A stretch of 64,000 bases of DNA, taken from the NCBI GenBank assembly GCA_963728985.1, contig CAVSME010000003.1:806001-870000 (forward strand), written 5' to 3'. Below, piece by piece: positions 55,175-63,866 of the stretch. The stretch is from DASXAI01 sp963728985 (lineage in GTDB: Bacteria > Actinomycetota > Acidimicrobiia > Acidimicrobiales > Ilumatobacteraceae). The notes below the pieces were generated by a model. The model saw only the letters and a list, made by a program, of their open reading frames with translations, ran no database searches and was not told the DNA's origin. Made by a program: the position numbers and the translations under genes. Positions within the stretch are counted from its first letter, which is position 1; every line of letters begins with the position of its first letter.

Positions 55175-56332
55175 ATGGCGACGACGACCCGTTGGACAGC
55201 CCAATGGAAGGAGCTCTTCGAGGAGGTCATCACGACCGGCCTGTGCACGGGCTGCGCCGGGTGCGTCATCAGCTGCCCCCACGACGTGATCGGCTACAAG
55301 CACGAGGTCGGGCACTACAAGCCGTTCCACCTCGAAGACGAGCTCGGCCCGGCCGACTGCACCCACGGCCAGAAGGGCTGCACCTCCTGCACCCGGGCCT
55401 GCCCCCGGTTCCGCAACTGGGAGGCCGACGCCAACGACCACCTGTTCGGCCACGACCGTGAGCCGACCGAGATGTACGGCATCACCAAGGACCTGCTGCT
55501 GTGCCGGGCGTCCGACGACATGGTCCACAAGATCGGCCAGGACGGCGGCTTCGTGTCCGCCCTGCTGATCTGGGCCATGGACGAGGGCTACATCGACTGC
55601 GCCCTGACCTCGTTCCTCGAAGGCGACGGCTCGTCGTGGAAGGCCATCCCGGGCATCGCCACGAACAAGGACGAGATCCTGGCGTCAGCCGGCAGCCGGT
55701 ACACCTACTCGGCCAACACCCTGGCCATCAACGAGGCCCTCGAGAAGGGGTACTCCAAGCTGGCGCTGGTCGGCATGAGCTGCCAGTCATCGGTGCCGCC
55801 GGTCATGTGGAACCGCAAGGTGGGCAAGGCGGGCAAGCCCTTCCTGTTCAACATCGGGCTGCTGTGCTCGAAGACGTTCGACGACGCCATCTTCCCGGAG
55901 CTGTTCGAGGCCAAGTACGGCCTGCGCAAGGAAGACATGGTGAAGATGAACATCAAGGGCGTCTTCCAGATCTGGATGAAGGACGGCGCCTACCACGAGA
56001 TCGACCTGAAGGAGTGCCACCAGTGGACGAGGGAGGGCTGCAAGATGTGCCCCGACTTCGCCGCCGAGCACGCCGACATCTCGACGGGCGGCATCGGCGA
56101 GGACAACGACTGGACGCTGGTGCTGGTGCGCACTGATCTCGGTCGCGAGATCGTCTCCCGGATGGTCGAGACGGGCGCCATCATCTCCCGTCCCGCCGAC
56201 GCCGACGAGAAGGCCATGAAGTTGCTGCGGACGCTGTCGATCGTCAGTCGCCGGCGCTGGCCGGACTTCGCCGACGCGTCGGTGAAGGTGGGCGTGCCGC
56301 CGCCCAAGAAGAAGGCGGCGGCTACCCACTAG
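55175..56332 (+). CDS. Coenzyme F420 hydrogenase/dehydrogenase beta-subunit family protein
   Basis: A 385-residue FrhB-family protein. An N-terminal iron-sulfur region has Cys 24, 27, 30 and 34 (CTGCAGCVISCP) and Cys 62, 69, 72 and 76 (CTHGQKGCTSCTRACP), suggesting two clusters. The rest has GQDGGFVSALLIWAMDEGY and LVGMSCQSSVPPV, typical of F420/FAD-binding. It probably shuttles electrons between ferredoxin-type clusters and F420 or a flavin. Together with the LLM proteins it points to active F420 use. ATG at 55175, 127 bases from the divergent protease. Confidence 0.88.
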   Translation: MATTTRWTAQWKELFEEVITTGLCTGCAGCVISCPHDVIGYKHEVGHYKPFHLEDELGPADCTHGQKGCTSCTRACPRFRNWEADANDHLFGHDREPTEMYGITKDLLLCRASDDMVHKIGQDGGFVSALLIWAMDEGYIDCALTSFLEGDGSSWKAIPGIATNKDEILASAGSRYTYSANTLAINEALEKGYSKLALVGMSCQSSVPPVMWNRKVGKAGKPFLFNIGLLCSKTFDDAIFPELFEAKYGLRKEDMVKMNIKGVFQIWMKDGAYHEIDLKECHQWTREGCKMCPDFAAEHADISTGGIGEDNDWTLVLVRTDLGREIVSRMVETGAIISRPADADEKAMKLLRTLSIVSRRRWPDFADASVKVGVPPPKKKAAATH

Positions 56333-56362
56333 GTCTTCGACCGAATCTCAGCCGGCTGCCCC

Positions 56363-56381
56363 GGCGCCGCACTGCGGCGCC
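56363..56381. repeat. GGCGCC palindromic repeat, copy
   Basis: GGCGCCGCA and TGCGGCGCC around one central C, as at 39791-39809; overlaps the end region of the small gene on the minus strand. Confidence 0.7.
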
Positions 56382-56383
56382 GC

Positions 56384-56509
56384 TCAGGTCTTTGGTGAGA
56401 GCGCGCGCTTCCAGCGGGGGGCCGACCGGCCCAGGTAGTAGGCGGGGCTGCCGGGGGCAGGGGTGGGGGGCCGGGAGCGGCGCGTACGGGGGTGCGGGTT
56501 GGGGGTCAT
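56384..56509 (-). CDS. Small basic protein of unknown function
   Basis: A 41-residue protein, Pro/Arg-rich at the start and ending PAYYLGRSAPRWKRALSPKT. The AYYLGR block recalls short actinobacterial proteins of the same size. The ATG overlaps the uracil-DNA glycosylase stop (ATGA, 56506-56509), which supports translation. No function can be assigned. Confidence 0.45.
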   Translation of the reverse strand: MTPNPHPRTRRSRPPTPAPGSPAYYLGRSAPRWKRALSPKT

Positions 56510-57231
56510 GGCCGTGAGTACGGCCCGTCCTCGGGAGCGGTTCGCGCCAACGTGGCGGCGCGCTCGAACACGCCGTCGAGCATCGCCTCGGTGAGCTTGC
56601 CGGTGAACGTGTTCTGTTGGCTCGGGTGGAACGAGCACAGCACCGTGATGTCGCCGGCGGCCGGCACCTCGACGCCGTGACCGAACTTGGGACGCGGCCG
56701 CAGCCCGACGACGGCGGCCACGTTCTCGTAGGCGAACGCGCCGAGGCACACGATCACGCGCACTGTCGCCAGCAGCGCCAGCTCGCGCTCGAAGTAGGGG
56801 CGGCAGCGGTCGCGCTCCTCGATCGTGGGCTTGTTGGCCGGCGGTGCGCAGCGGACGATGGCCGCGATGTACGCGTCGATGAGGGCAAGGCCGTCGTCGG
56901 CGGATCGGCTCTCGGGCTGGTTGGCCAGGCCCGCCTTCCACATGGAGCGGAACAGCCAGTCGCCCGAGCGATCGCCCGTGAACACCCGGCCGGTGCGGTT
57001 GCCGCCGTGGGCCGCGGGGGCCAAGCCCACCACCAGCACCCGGGCCGACGGCGAGCCGAAGCCGGGCACGGGTCGGGCCCAGTACTCCTCGCCGGCGTAG
57101 GCGGCGCGCTTGTCCCGGCCGACCTGCTCCCGCCACGCCACCAGCCGGGGGCAGGCCCGGCACGCCACCACCTCGGCGGTCACGGCCGTGAGCGAATCCA
57201 CCCGGCGACGGTAGGTTGATCGACTGACCAT
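56506..57231 (-). CDS. Uracil-DNA glycosylase, family 5 (UdgB-like)
   Basis: About 241 residues. Iron-sulfur Cys pair CRACPRLV near the N-terminus and further Cys in VRCAPPANKP and RDRCRPYF; active-site GLAPAAHGGNRTGRVFTGD and SFHPSQQN. The family removes uracil and other deaminated bases from GC-rich DNA; it lacks the UdgX His-loop. The ATG at 57231 overlaps the start of the divergent phosphatase gene; an internal GTG at 57201 is a plausible alternative start. Confidence 0.9.
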   Translation of the reverse strand: MVSRSTYRRRVDSLTAVTAEVVACRACPRLVAWREQVGRDKRAAYAGEEYWARPVPGFGSPSARVLVVGLAPAAHGGNRTGRVFTGDRSGDWLFRSMWKAGLANQPESRSADDGLALIDAYIAAIVRCAPPANKPTIEERDRCRPYFERELALLATVRVIVCLGAFAYENVAAVVGLRPRPKFGHGVEVPAAGDITVLCSFHPSQQNTFTGKLTEAMLDGVFERAATLARTAPEDGPYSRP

Positions 57232-57910
57232 GGCCACCACTCGCCGTGCCTCGACACGCCCCTCCACCCGATCCCGCAAGCCGACGCCACACACGCTGGT
57301 GCTCTTCGTGCGCCACGGCCAGACGGCCACGACCGGCACGATCCTGCCCGGTCGGGCACCGGGGCTCCACCTGTCTGACGCCGGCCGGGAGCAGGCGAAC
57401 GGCGCCGCCGCCCGCATCGGCGAACTGGAGCGGGTCGACGCCATCTACGCCTCGCCCCTCGAGCGGGCCCGGGAGACGGCGGCGCCCATCGCCACCACTC
57501 GCGGGCAGAAGGTGGCCATCGACCGGGGGCTGCTCGAGTGCGACTTCGGCGAGTGGACCGGCGGCGAGCTCAAGAAGCTGATGAAGCTGCCGGAGTGGCG
57601 CACCGTGCAGAGCTATCCGAGCGGCTTCCGCTTCCCCGGCGGCGAGAGCTTCGTGGAGATGCAGGACCGGATGGTCGGCACGGTGCAGCGGGTCGTGGCC
57701 CGGCACCCGGGCGGGGTCGTGGTGTGCGTGTCCCACGCTGACACCATCAAGGCCGCCGTCGCCCACGCCCTCGGCACCCACCTCGACCTCTTCCAGCGCA
57801 TCGTCATCTCCCCCTGCTCGATCACCGCCGTCGCCTACGGGACGGGTACGCCCGTGGTGCTGACCGTGAACTCGACCGGCGGCTCCCTCGCCCAGCTGAA
57901 GGCCTCCTGA
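57230..57910 (+). CDS. Histidine phosphatase family protein (MSMEG_4193 type)
   Basis: A 226-residue phosphoglycerate-mutase-like protein: FVRHGQT (phospho-His 29), LSDAGREQANGAA, SPLERARETA, and VVCVSHADTIKAAV with the second His. First of the conserved actinobacterial trio followed by DUF3090 and SCO1664-type genes; all three overlap. The substrate is unknown. Its N-terminal 20 residues are basic and may not be translated if a later start is used. Confidence 0.9.
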   Translation: MATTRRASTRPSTRSRKPTPHTLVLFVRHGQTATTGTILPGRAPGLHLSDAGREQANGAAARIGELERVDAIYASPLERARETAAPIATTRGQKVAIDRGLLECDFGEWTGGELKKLMKLPEWRTVQSYPSGFRFPGGESFVEMQDRMVGTVQRVVARHPGGVVVCVSHADTIKAAVAHALGTHLDLFQRIVISPCSITAVAYGTGTPVVLTVNSTGGSLAQLKAS

Positions 57911-58416
57911 TGACCGACGACCTGGGCACCGTCGTCCTCGTCAGCGGCGCCGTCGGCGAGCCCGGCCAGCGCGTCTTCTACCTGCAGGCGCAAGGTCCGT
58001 TCGGCACGCACACGGTCAAGTGCGAGAAGGGTCAGGTGGCGGCGCTGGCCGAGCACCTCGAGCGGCTCCTGGCCGACCTGCCCGCCATCGCGGCTACGTC
58101 GCTGGTGCCGGGCGACCTCCAGTCGTCGTGGCCCGGGCTGGAGCCCCGCTTCATCCTGGGCACCATCGGCCTGGCCTACGACGCCGACAGCGACCGGGTG
58201 GTGGTCGTGCTCGAGGAGGCGGCCGGGCCCGACGAGGACGAGGACGACGACATGGCCGCCGTCGAGCGCGACGGGCTGCGCCTCGAGATCACCCGCAGCG
58301 TGGCGTCGGTGTTCTGCGCCCGGGCCAAGGAGATCGTGGCGGCCGGGCGGCCGTCGTGCCGATGGTGCGGGCGGCCGATGGACGTCGACGGGCACCCCTG
58401 CCCGCGCATGAACTAG
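57910..58416 (+). CDS. DUF3090 family protein
   Basis: A 168-residue protein: VFYLQAQGPFGTHTVKCEKG, ALAEHLERLLADLP, acidic middle (GPDEDEDDDM), and a C-terminal zinc ribbon-like CRWCGRPMDVDGHPCPRMN (Cys 150, 153, 164). Starts within the phosphatase stop (TGATG) and ends in TAGTG with the next start. Unknown function but one of the most constant partners of the SCO1664-type protein. Confidence 0.92.
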   Translation: MTDDLGTVVLVSGAVGEPGQRVFYLQAQGPFGTHTVKCEKGQVAALAEHLERLLADLPAIAATSLVPGDLQSSWPGLEPRFILGTIGLAYDADSDRVVVVLEEAAGPDEDEDDDMAAVERDGLRLEITRSVASVFCARAKEIVAAGRPSCRWCGRPMDVDGHPCPRMN

Positions 58417-59117
58417 TGGACAGCGGCCCCGCTCTCCAGCTCCTGCGTGACGGGGAGGTCGAGGTGGAGGGCCGCATGCCCTGGAGCTCGAACGCCACCT
58501 TCCTGGTCAACGTGCGCGACGGCGATCTCGAGGGGCAGGCCATCTACAAGCCCGGCCGGGGCGAGCGGCCGCTGTGGGACTTCCCCCACGGCCTCTACCG
58601 CCGGGAGGTGGCGGCGTGGCACCTCTCCGACGCGCTCGGCTTCGACATCGTGCCCCCCACGGTCACCCGCGACGGGCCGTTCGGCGAGGGGTCCTTGCAG
58701 CTCTTCATCCCGTCGGACTTCGAGCAGCACTACTTCACGCTGTTCGAGGGCCGGCCCGATCTGCACGACCAGCTCCGCACCATCTGCGCCTTCGACCTCG
58801 TCGCCAACAACACCGATCGCAAGAGCGGGCACTGCCTCCTCGGCCTCGATGGCCAGGTGTGGGCCATCGACAACGGCCTCTGCTTCGCTCCCAGCTTCAA
58901 GCTGCGCACCGTGATCTGGGAGTTCGCCGAGGAGCCGATCCCCGACGACGTGATCGACCGGCTGGCCACGGCGTGCGACCACGTGCCGGCGGCGGTGGCC
59001 GAGCAACTGGAGGAGGACGAGATCGACGCGCTCCTCGGCCGCATCCGCAGCGTGCTGGCCCGGCCGGTGTTCCCCTCCGACACCAGCGGCCACCGCTACC
59101 CCTGGCCCCTCGTTTGA
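58416..59117 (+). CDS. SCO1664-family protein (PI3/4-kinase-like fold)
   Basis: A 233-residue protein: RMPWSSNATFLVNVRDGDLE, AIYKPGRGERPLWDFPHGLYRRE with a probable nucleotide Lys, VAAWHLSDALGFDIVPPTV, and FDLVANNTDRKSGHCLL and AIDNGLCF as kinase-like catalytic and metal segments. Third gene of the trio. In mycobacteria the trio lies near the mycothiol gene mshC, but that gene is not in this window. Substrate unknown. Confidence 0.92.
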   Translation: MDSGPALQLLRDGEVEVEGRMPWSSNATFLVNVRDGDLEGQAIYKPGRGERPLWDFPHGLYRREVAAWHLSDALGFDIVPPTVTRDGPFGEGSLQLFIPSDFEQHYFTLFEGRPDLHDQLRTICAFDLVANNTDRKSGHCLLGLDGQVWAIDNGLCFAPSFKLRTVIWEFAEEPIPDDVIDRLATACDHVPAAVAEQLEEDEIDALLGRIRSVLARPVFPSDTSGHRYPWPLV

Positions 59118-59189
59118 CTCGGCTTCGCCTCGTTCTCGCTGCGCTCGATCAATCCCGCGGCCCCTGCCCCGGCGCCGCACGGCGGCGCC
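59118..59189. repeat. Intact intergenic repeat with GGCGCC palindrome
   Basis: CTCGGCTTCGCCTCG, TCTCGCTGCGCTC, TCAATCCCG and a GGCGCCGCA-type palindrome (59171-59189, one mismatch). This is the uninterrupted version of the repeat split by the MITE at 39.5 kb. Confidence 0.7.
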
Positions 59190-59217
59190 ACGCACTCGGC
59201 TTCGCCTCGGCCGAGCT

Positions 59218-60198
59218 ATGAACCGCGACGAGCTGGACCGGCTGGTTGGGCGCAACGATCCCGACGAGCTCGTGCGCTTCGTCGACCGCCTCACGCTCGA
59301 CGGCGACTGGGACGGCCTGGTCGCCACCGCCCGCGCCTGCCGGGCCGCCGCCTCCACCGGGCGCCAGCTGTGGCCGGTGTCGTCGCTGGCCGAGTACCGC
59401 CTGGCCCTGCGGGCACCGGGCGAGTGGGCCGCCACCGTCCTGACCGACGACGCCGGGTGGTTCGCCCTCGGCCCGTTGAGCGAGGTGGCGGCATCGACCC
59501 ACACCTGGGCCGAGCTCGCCCCATGGCTGGCCCCCGGCCCCATCGCCGCTTACGTCGCCCAGGAGCGGGTGCTGCGCCAGGAAGACCTCCGGGATGCGGA
59601 GGTGGCCACCGACGTGCTGGAGCTGCCGCTCGTGCTGCAGCCGTGGGAGGGCCCCTACGCGCTGCCCGAGTACAAGGACGACCGGGCCACCTTCGATCCG
59701 CCTCCCCTCCCGCCGCTGCGCCCGGCGGTGCTGCCGGCCACGGCGGCCGCCCCGATCGACGGCGACGACGGCACCGTGGCGCTGGCCGAGGTGGCCGGGC
59801 ACTGGGCCCGCCATTCCGACGGCCGCGTCGAAGTCCGCTGCGTGCAGGGCGACCACTGCGCCGCCATCGCCGCCTTGGGGGTGGCGCGGGCCCGCGTCGC
59901 CGAGCTCGACGCCGCCCAGGCCCTCGCGTGGATGGCCTGGGGTGCGGCCAGCGGTGGCGCCCACGGCCGGCGCCGGGGCGGCGCCGCCGGGCGCTTCGGG
60001 GCGTGGTGGGCGGCGGCCGCCCTCGCCGGCATGGAGTGGCCGCCCGATCCCGATGCCCTCGGCGCCGCCGCCGGCGAGCTGCGCTGGTTCTGGTGGGACG
60101 CTGACGAGCCGGCCACCGGCTGGCAGCTCCACCTCGCCGTCAGCGACCCCGCCGACGACATCGCCTGGGCCCTCTCCGCCATCGACCAAGCGAACTGA
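59218..60198 (+). CDS. Conserved protein of unknown function
   Basis: A 326-residue soluble protein: DDPDELVRFVDRLTLDGDWD-like N-terminus, SSLAEYRLALRAPGEWAATV, a Pro-rich middle, and GGAHGRRRGGAAGRFGAWWA followed by LRWFWWDADEPATGWQLHLA. Regularly found beside SCO1664-type genes in acidimicrobial genomes as far as I recall. No function known. The final codon TGA lies inside the hairpin repeat copy 2. Confidence 0.75.
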   Translation: MNRDELDRLVGRNDPDELVRFVDRLTLDGDWDGLVATARACRAAASTGRQLWPVSSLAEYRLALRAPGEWAATVLTDDAGWFALGPLSEVAASTHTWAELAPWLAPGPIAAYVAQERVLRQEDLRDAEVATDVLELPLVLQPWEGPYALPEYKDDRATFDPPPLPPLRPAVLPATAAAPIDGDDGTVALAEVAGHWARHSDGRVEVRCVQGDHCAAIAALGVARARVAELDAAQALAWMAWGAASGGAHGRRRGGAAGRFGAWWAAAALAGMEWPPDPDALGAAAGELRWFWWDADEPATGWQLHLAVSDPADDIAWALSAIDQAN

Positions 60199-60240
60199 CG
60201 CGATTTATCAACCGTGAGCGCACATATCGCGCACGAGTTG
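60194..60240. repeat. Dispersed hairpin repeat, copy 2
   Basis: The first 28 bases are identical to 33462-33489; the hairpin arms differ (GCGC/GCGC around ACATATC) but the outer CAAC/GTTG pairing is kept. It lies between convergent genes and overlaps the upstream stop codon. Confidence 0.75.
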
Positions 60241-60249
60241 CGGGGTTGG

Positions 60250-61536
60250 TCAGCCCAGGACTCGCCGCGTGTGGGCGTTGGCGAAGCGGCCGTCAGGGTC
60301 GAGGCGGTGGCGGACCATCTGGAAGCGATCCCACTCCGGGTAGCGGGGGGCGAGCGTCTCGGCCGTCTGGAAATGGAGCTTGCCCCAGTGCGGGCGACCG
60401 CCGTAGTCGTCCATGATGCGCTCCACCCCGCTGAAGTACCGCTCGTAGGGCGTGCCCTCGAAGACGTGCACGGCGATGTACGCGTTGGGGCGGCCGTAGC
60501 CGGTCGACAGGGGGATGTCATCCGGCGCCGTGAACCGCACCTCCACGGGGAAGCTGAGCATGAGCCCGGCATCCTCCACGAACGCCCGCACCCGGTTCAG
60601 CGCCTCGGCGCACGCCTCCCTCGGGATCTCGTACTCCATCTCGTAGAAGCGCACGAGGCGGGGGCTGGCGAAGACCCGGTCGCTGCGGTCGACGAACTCC
60701 TGACGGCCTGACGCCGGCAGCGCACGAGCGAGGCCGGGCGTCCATTGCGGACGGAGCCGCCCGACCCGGCACAGCGCACCGAAGCCGTAGTTCTCCATGG
60801 CGATCTGGTCCCACCACTGCTTCCACCGCTTCCGTGGCGCCAGCGGCTCGACCGTGCGGTTGTTGCGCTTGGTGAGGGCCCAGCCCGTGTGCGGCACCCA
60901 GAAGAACTCGAAGTGGTCGTTGCCGTCGACGTGCGCGTCGAGGTCGGCCAGCACGGCATCGACCCGCATCGGCTCGTTGACGGCGTGCAGGTGGAAGGCG
61001 GGCACCGCCTGGAGCGTCACCGTCGACACCAGGCCGAGGGCGCCGACACCGACGCGAGCGGCGTGGAACACCTCGGGCTCCTCGTCGGCCGAGCACGCCA
61101 CGACCGACCCGTCGCCGGCCACGATCCGCATGCCCACGATCTGCGCCGCCAGGCCCGGCAGCAGGGCACCCGTCCCGTGGGTGGCGGTGGCGACGGCGCC
61201 GGCGACCGTCTGGTACGCGATGTCGCCGAGGTTCGGCAGCGCCAGGCCCCGCTCGTCGAGCACCAGGTTCAGATCCTCGAGCCGCAGGCCCGCCTCGACC
61301 GTCACCCGCCAGCGGTCGGTGTCGACGTCGAGCACGCGGCGATAGCGATCGAGGACGACGAGACGCCCCGTCGTCACGGCGGCGTCGGTGAAGCTGTGCC
61401 CCGATCCCACCGCCTTCACGGCCTCGCCCCGCTCGGCGGCTTCCCGCACCAGCGCCACCAGCTCGTCCTCGCTGGCTGGATGGTCGATCGCGACCGGCGT
61501 CGCCGTCTGGTTGCGGGCCCAGTTCTGCCAGGTCAT
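60250..61536 (-). CDS. D-arabinono-1,4-lactone / L-gulonolactone oxidase-type protein
   Basis: A 428-residue VAO-fold flavoprotein: VKAVGSGHSFTDAAVTTGRL (FAD-linking His in GSGHSFTD), GALGLVSTVTLQAVPA, and C-terminal GGRPHWGKLHFQTAETL (HWGK motif). The family oxidises sugar 1,4-lactones, with O2 or a cytochrome as acceptor. ATG at 61536 (a GTG at 61554 is in frame). Confidence 0.9.
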   Translation of the reverse strand: MTWQNWARNQTATPVAIDHPASEDELVALVREAAERGEAVKAVGSGHSFTDAAVTTGRLVVLDRYRRVLDVDTDRWRVTVEAGLRLEDLNLVLDERGLALPNLGDIAYQTVAGAVATATHGTGALLPGLAAQIVGMRIVAGDGSVVACSADEEPEVFHAARVGVGALGLVSTVTLQAVPAFHLHAVNEPMRVDAVLADLDAHVDGNDHFEFFWVPHTGWALTKRNNRTVEPLAPRKRWKQWWDQIAMENYGFGALCRVGRLRPQWTPGLARALPASGRQEFVDRSDRVFASPRLVRFYEMEYEIPREACAEALNRVRAFVEDAGLMLSFPVEVRFTAPDDIPLSTGYGRPNAYIAVHVFEGTPYERYFSGVERIMDDYGGRPHWGKLHFQTAETLAPRYPEWDRFQMVRHRLDPDGRFANAHTRRVLG

Positions 61537-61598
61537 CGCCGCCGTCCGGGCCACTGTGGGAGCGTACCGGCCCCTCTCAGGCGGTACCGTCCGAGGTC

Positions 61599-62054
61599 GT
61601 GGAAGCGTTGCGCCGATCCGCCTGGTCCGTCGCCCTCACCGTCGGCGTCGTCTCGCTCGGGTGGTTGGTCCTGCTCCCATGGGACCTGTCCGTGATCGGC
61701 CTGCCCGGCGCCAACGGCGACCTGTTCGAGCGGGACGAGACCCGCTTCGCCTTCATCGCCCTCATGGTCCTGGTGGCCATCTGGTGCGGCGTGCTGACCT
61801 ATATCGATCCCGAGGGCTCCGTGCCTCGGGGCGTGGCCGCCATGGTGACGGTCGGTCTCTGGTACCTGTGGCGCGCCAGTGCGGCCAACGTGGTGGACAC
61901 GAACGCGTGGCTGTCAGCCCTGATCGACGTGATCCTGCCGCCGACGGCCGCGGCCGCCTTCGTCGGTTCGTCGGTCGGCAATCTGGCCCGGCGCCGGCGG
62001 CGGCCCCGTGAGCAGCACGAGGAGCGCCTCAGCGGCCCTGAAGCGCCTCGATGA
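61599..62054 (+). CDS. Small membrane protein
   Basis: A 151-residue protein with four hydrophobic stretches (SVALTVGVVSLGWLVLL; FAFIALMVLVAIWCGVL; VAAMVTVGLWYLWRA; LIDVILPPTAAAAFV) and a basic tail. GTG start at 61599. Overlaps the converging ETF alpha gene by 26 bases. Unknown function. Confidence 0.7.
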   Translation: MEALRRSAWSVALTVGVVSLGWLVLLPWDLSVIGLPGANGDLFERDETRFAFIALMVLVAIWCGVLTYIDPEGSVPRGVAAMVTVGLWYLWRASAANVVDTNAWLSALIDVILPPTAAAAFVGSSVGNLARRRRRPREQHEERLSGPEAPR

Positions 62055-63000
62055 GCTTGGGCAGCACCTTGTGCACGTCGCCGACGATGCCGAGGTCGGC
62101 GATCGAGAAGATCGGCGCCTCTTTGTCCTTGTTGATGGCGATGATGTTCTTGGCGCCCTTCATGCCCACCATGTGCTGGGTGGCGCCGCTGATGCCGGCG
62201 GCCACGTAGACGGTGGGCTTCACCACCTTGCCGGTCTGGCCGACCTGGTACGAGTAGGGCACCCAGCCGGCGTCGACGATCGCCCGGGACGCCCCGGGGG
62301 CGCCCTTCAGGAGCTTGGCCAGCTGCTCGATCATCTCGTACTTGCCGGCTTCGCCCAGCCCGCGACCGCCCGAGACCACGATGGCGGCTTCGTCCAGCTT
62401 CGGCCCGCTCGACTCCTCGACGTGCACCGCCGTCACCTTCGCTGCCCCGGTGGCGCCGAGATCAGGGATGTCGACCTTGACCACCTCGGCGGCACCACCG
62501 CCGCCTTCTTCGGCGGCGAACGACTTGGGCCGGAACACGGCCAGGTACGGGCGCTCGCCCGTGAAGTTGGTCGAGACGAGCACGTTGCCGCCGAAGATGG
62601 CGGTCGTGGCCGTGACCGTGTCGCCGTCCACCGCGATGTCGGTGCTGTTCGTGAGCACGGTGCGGTCGAGCTTCACCGACAGCCGGCCGACGACATCGCG
62701 GCCCTCGTAGGTGGTCGCGAACAGGATGAGGTCCGGCGCGTCCCCGCCGTCGATCACCGCCTTCATGGCGGCGGCGATGGCAGGACCGGGCAGCCGGCCC
62801 TCGAGGTCGCCGGTGGTGTACAGCTTGGTGGCGCCGTAGGCCCCGAGGGCCGCGGCGATGGCGTCCGCGTCCGGGCCGCCGTGGAAGGCGGCGACGGTGC
62901 CGGCGCCGAGCGACCGGGCCTTGGTGAGGAGCTCCAGCGTGCCCGTGGTGGGCGTGCCGTCCGTGGACTGGGCGAAGACCCAGATGGTGTCGATGGCCAT
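62029..63000 (-). CDS. etfA: Electron transfer flavoprotein alpha subunit
   Basis: A 323-residue protein: TIWVFAQSTDGTPTTGTLEL, FLLFATTYEGRDV-type Rossmann domain, and the FAD-binding C-terminus VGQTGKVVKPTVYVAAGI, followed by SGATQHMVGM. Partner of the beta subunit upstream (20-base gap). It carries electrons from acyl-CoA dehydrogenases, of which the window has one clear copy (50.4 kb), to the quinone pool. Confidence 0.95.
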   Translation of the reverse strand: MAIDTIWVFAQSTDGTPTTGTLELLTKARSLGAGTVAAFHGGPDADAIAAALGAYGATKLYTTGDLEGRLPGPAIAAAMKAVIDGGDAPDLILFATTYEGRDVVGRLSVKLDRTVLTNSTDIAVDGDTVTATTAIFGGNVLVSTNFTGERPYLAVFRPKSFAAEEGGGGAAEVVKVDIPDLGATGAAKVTAVHVEESSGPKLDEAAIVVSGGRGLGEAGKYEMIEQLAKLLKGAPGASRAIVDAGWVPYSYQVGQTGKVVKPTVYVAAGISGATQHMVGMKGAKNIIAINKDKEAPIFSIADLGIVGDVHKVLPKLIEALQGR

Positions 63001-63020
63001 GTGCTTGGGTCCGTTCTCTC

Positions 63021-63797
63021 TCAGATGACCTTGAGGCCTTCGAGGAAGGCGATGACCTTGAGGTAGCCCTCGCCATCGTCCTCGACGATCTCCCCGGCCT
63101 TGCGGGCCTCGGCGGCGGTCACGTCCACGATCTCCTGTCCGGCGCCGGCCCAACCGGTCGTCGCCACGCCCAGGTCGGCGGCCTTCACCGTGTCGACGGG
63201 CTTGTTCTTGGCCGCCATGATCCCCTTGAAGCTGGGATACCGGGGCTCGACCACGCCGGCGGTCACCGACACGACGGCGGGCAGCGGGCACTCGACCTCG
63301 TCGTAGCCGGCTTCCGTCTGGCGCTGCACCTTGGCGGTGGTGCCGTCCACCTCGATGTGCTTGGCGAACGTCACCGACGGCCAGCCGAGGAGCTCGGCGA
63401 TCTGCTCGGGCACGGTGCCCGTGTACCCGTCGGTCGACTCGGTGGCGGCGATCACGAGGTCGGCACCGCCGGCCCGCTCGATGGCCTTGGCCAGGATCTT
63501 GGCCGTGGTGAGGGCGTCAGAGCCCTGCAAGGCCGGATCAGACACCAGCACCGCCTTGGCAGCGCCCATCGCCAGCGCCGTGCGCAGGCCCGAGACCTCG
63601 TCGTTGGGCGCCATGGACACCAGGCTGACCTCGCCGCCCCCGGCGGCCGTCGCCAACTGCAGAGCCATCTCGACGCCGTAGCTGTCCGACTCGTCGAGGA
63701 TCAGCTTGCCCTCCCGCTTGAGCGTGTGGGTCCCCGGGTCCAAGGTGCCTGGCGTAGCCGGGTCGGGAATCTGCTTGACGCAGACGACGACGTTCAT
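63021..63797 (-). CDS. etfB: Electron transfer flavoprotein beta subunit
   Basis: A 258-residue protein: NVVVCVKQIPDPATPGTLDP, SYGVEMALQLATAAGGGEVS, GADLVIAATESTDGYTGTVP and KNKPVDTVKAADLGV, the usual ETF beta blocks. First gene of an etfBA pair. ATG at 63797; divergent from the lipid-kinase-like gene. Confidence 0.95.
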   Translation of the reverse strand: MNVVVCVKQIPDPATPGTLDPGTHTLKREGKLILDESDSYGVEMALQLATAAGGGEVSLVSMAPNDEVSGLRTALAMGAAKAVLVSDPALQGSDALTTAKILAKAIERAGGADLVIAATESTDGYTGTVPEQIAELLGWPSVTFAKHIEVDGTTAKVQRQTEAGYDEVECPLPAVVSVTAGVVEPRYPSFKGIMAAKNKPVDTVKAADLGVATTGWAGAGQEIVDVTAAEARKAGEIVEDDGEGYLKVIAFLEGLKVI

Positions 63798-63866
63798 GGC
63801 CCGCCATTCTGTCGGACTCCTGGGGCCCGCCGAAATACAACGAGGCTGGTGGTACCGTCGAGCGCC

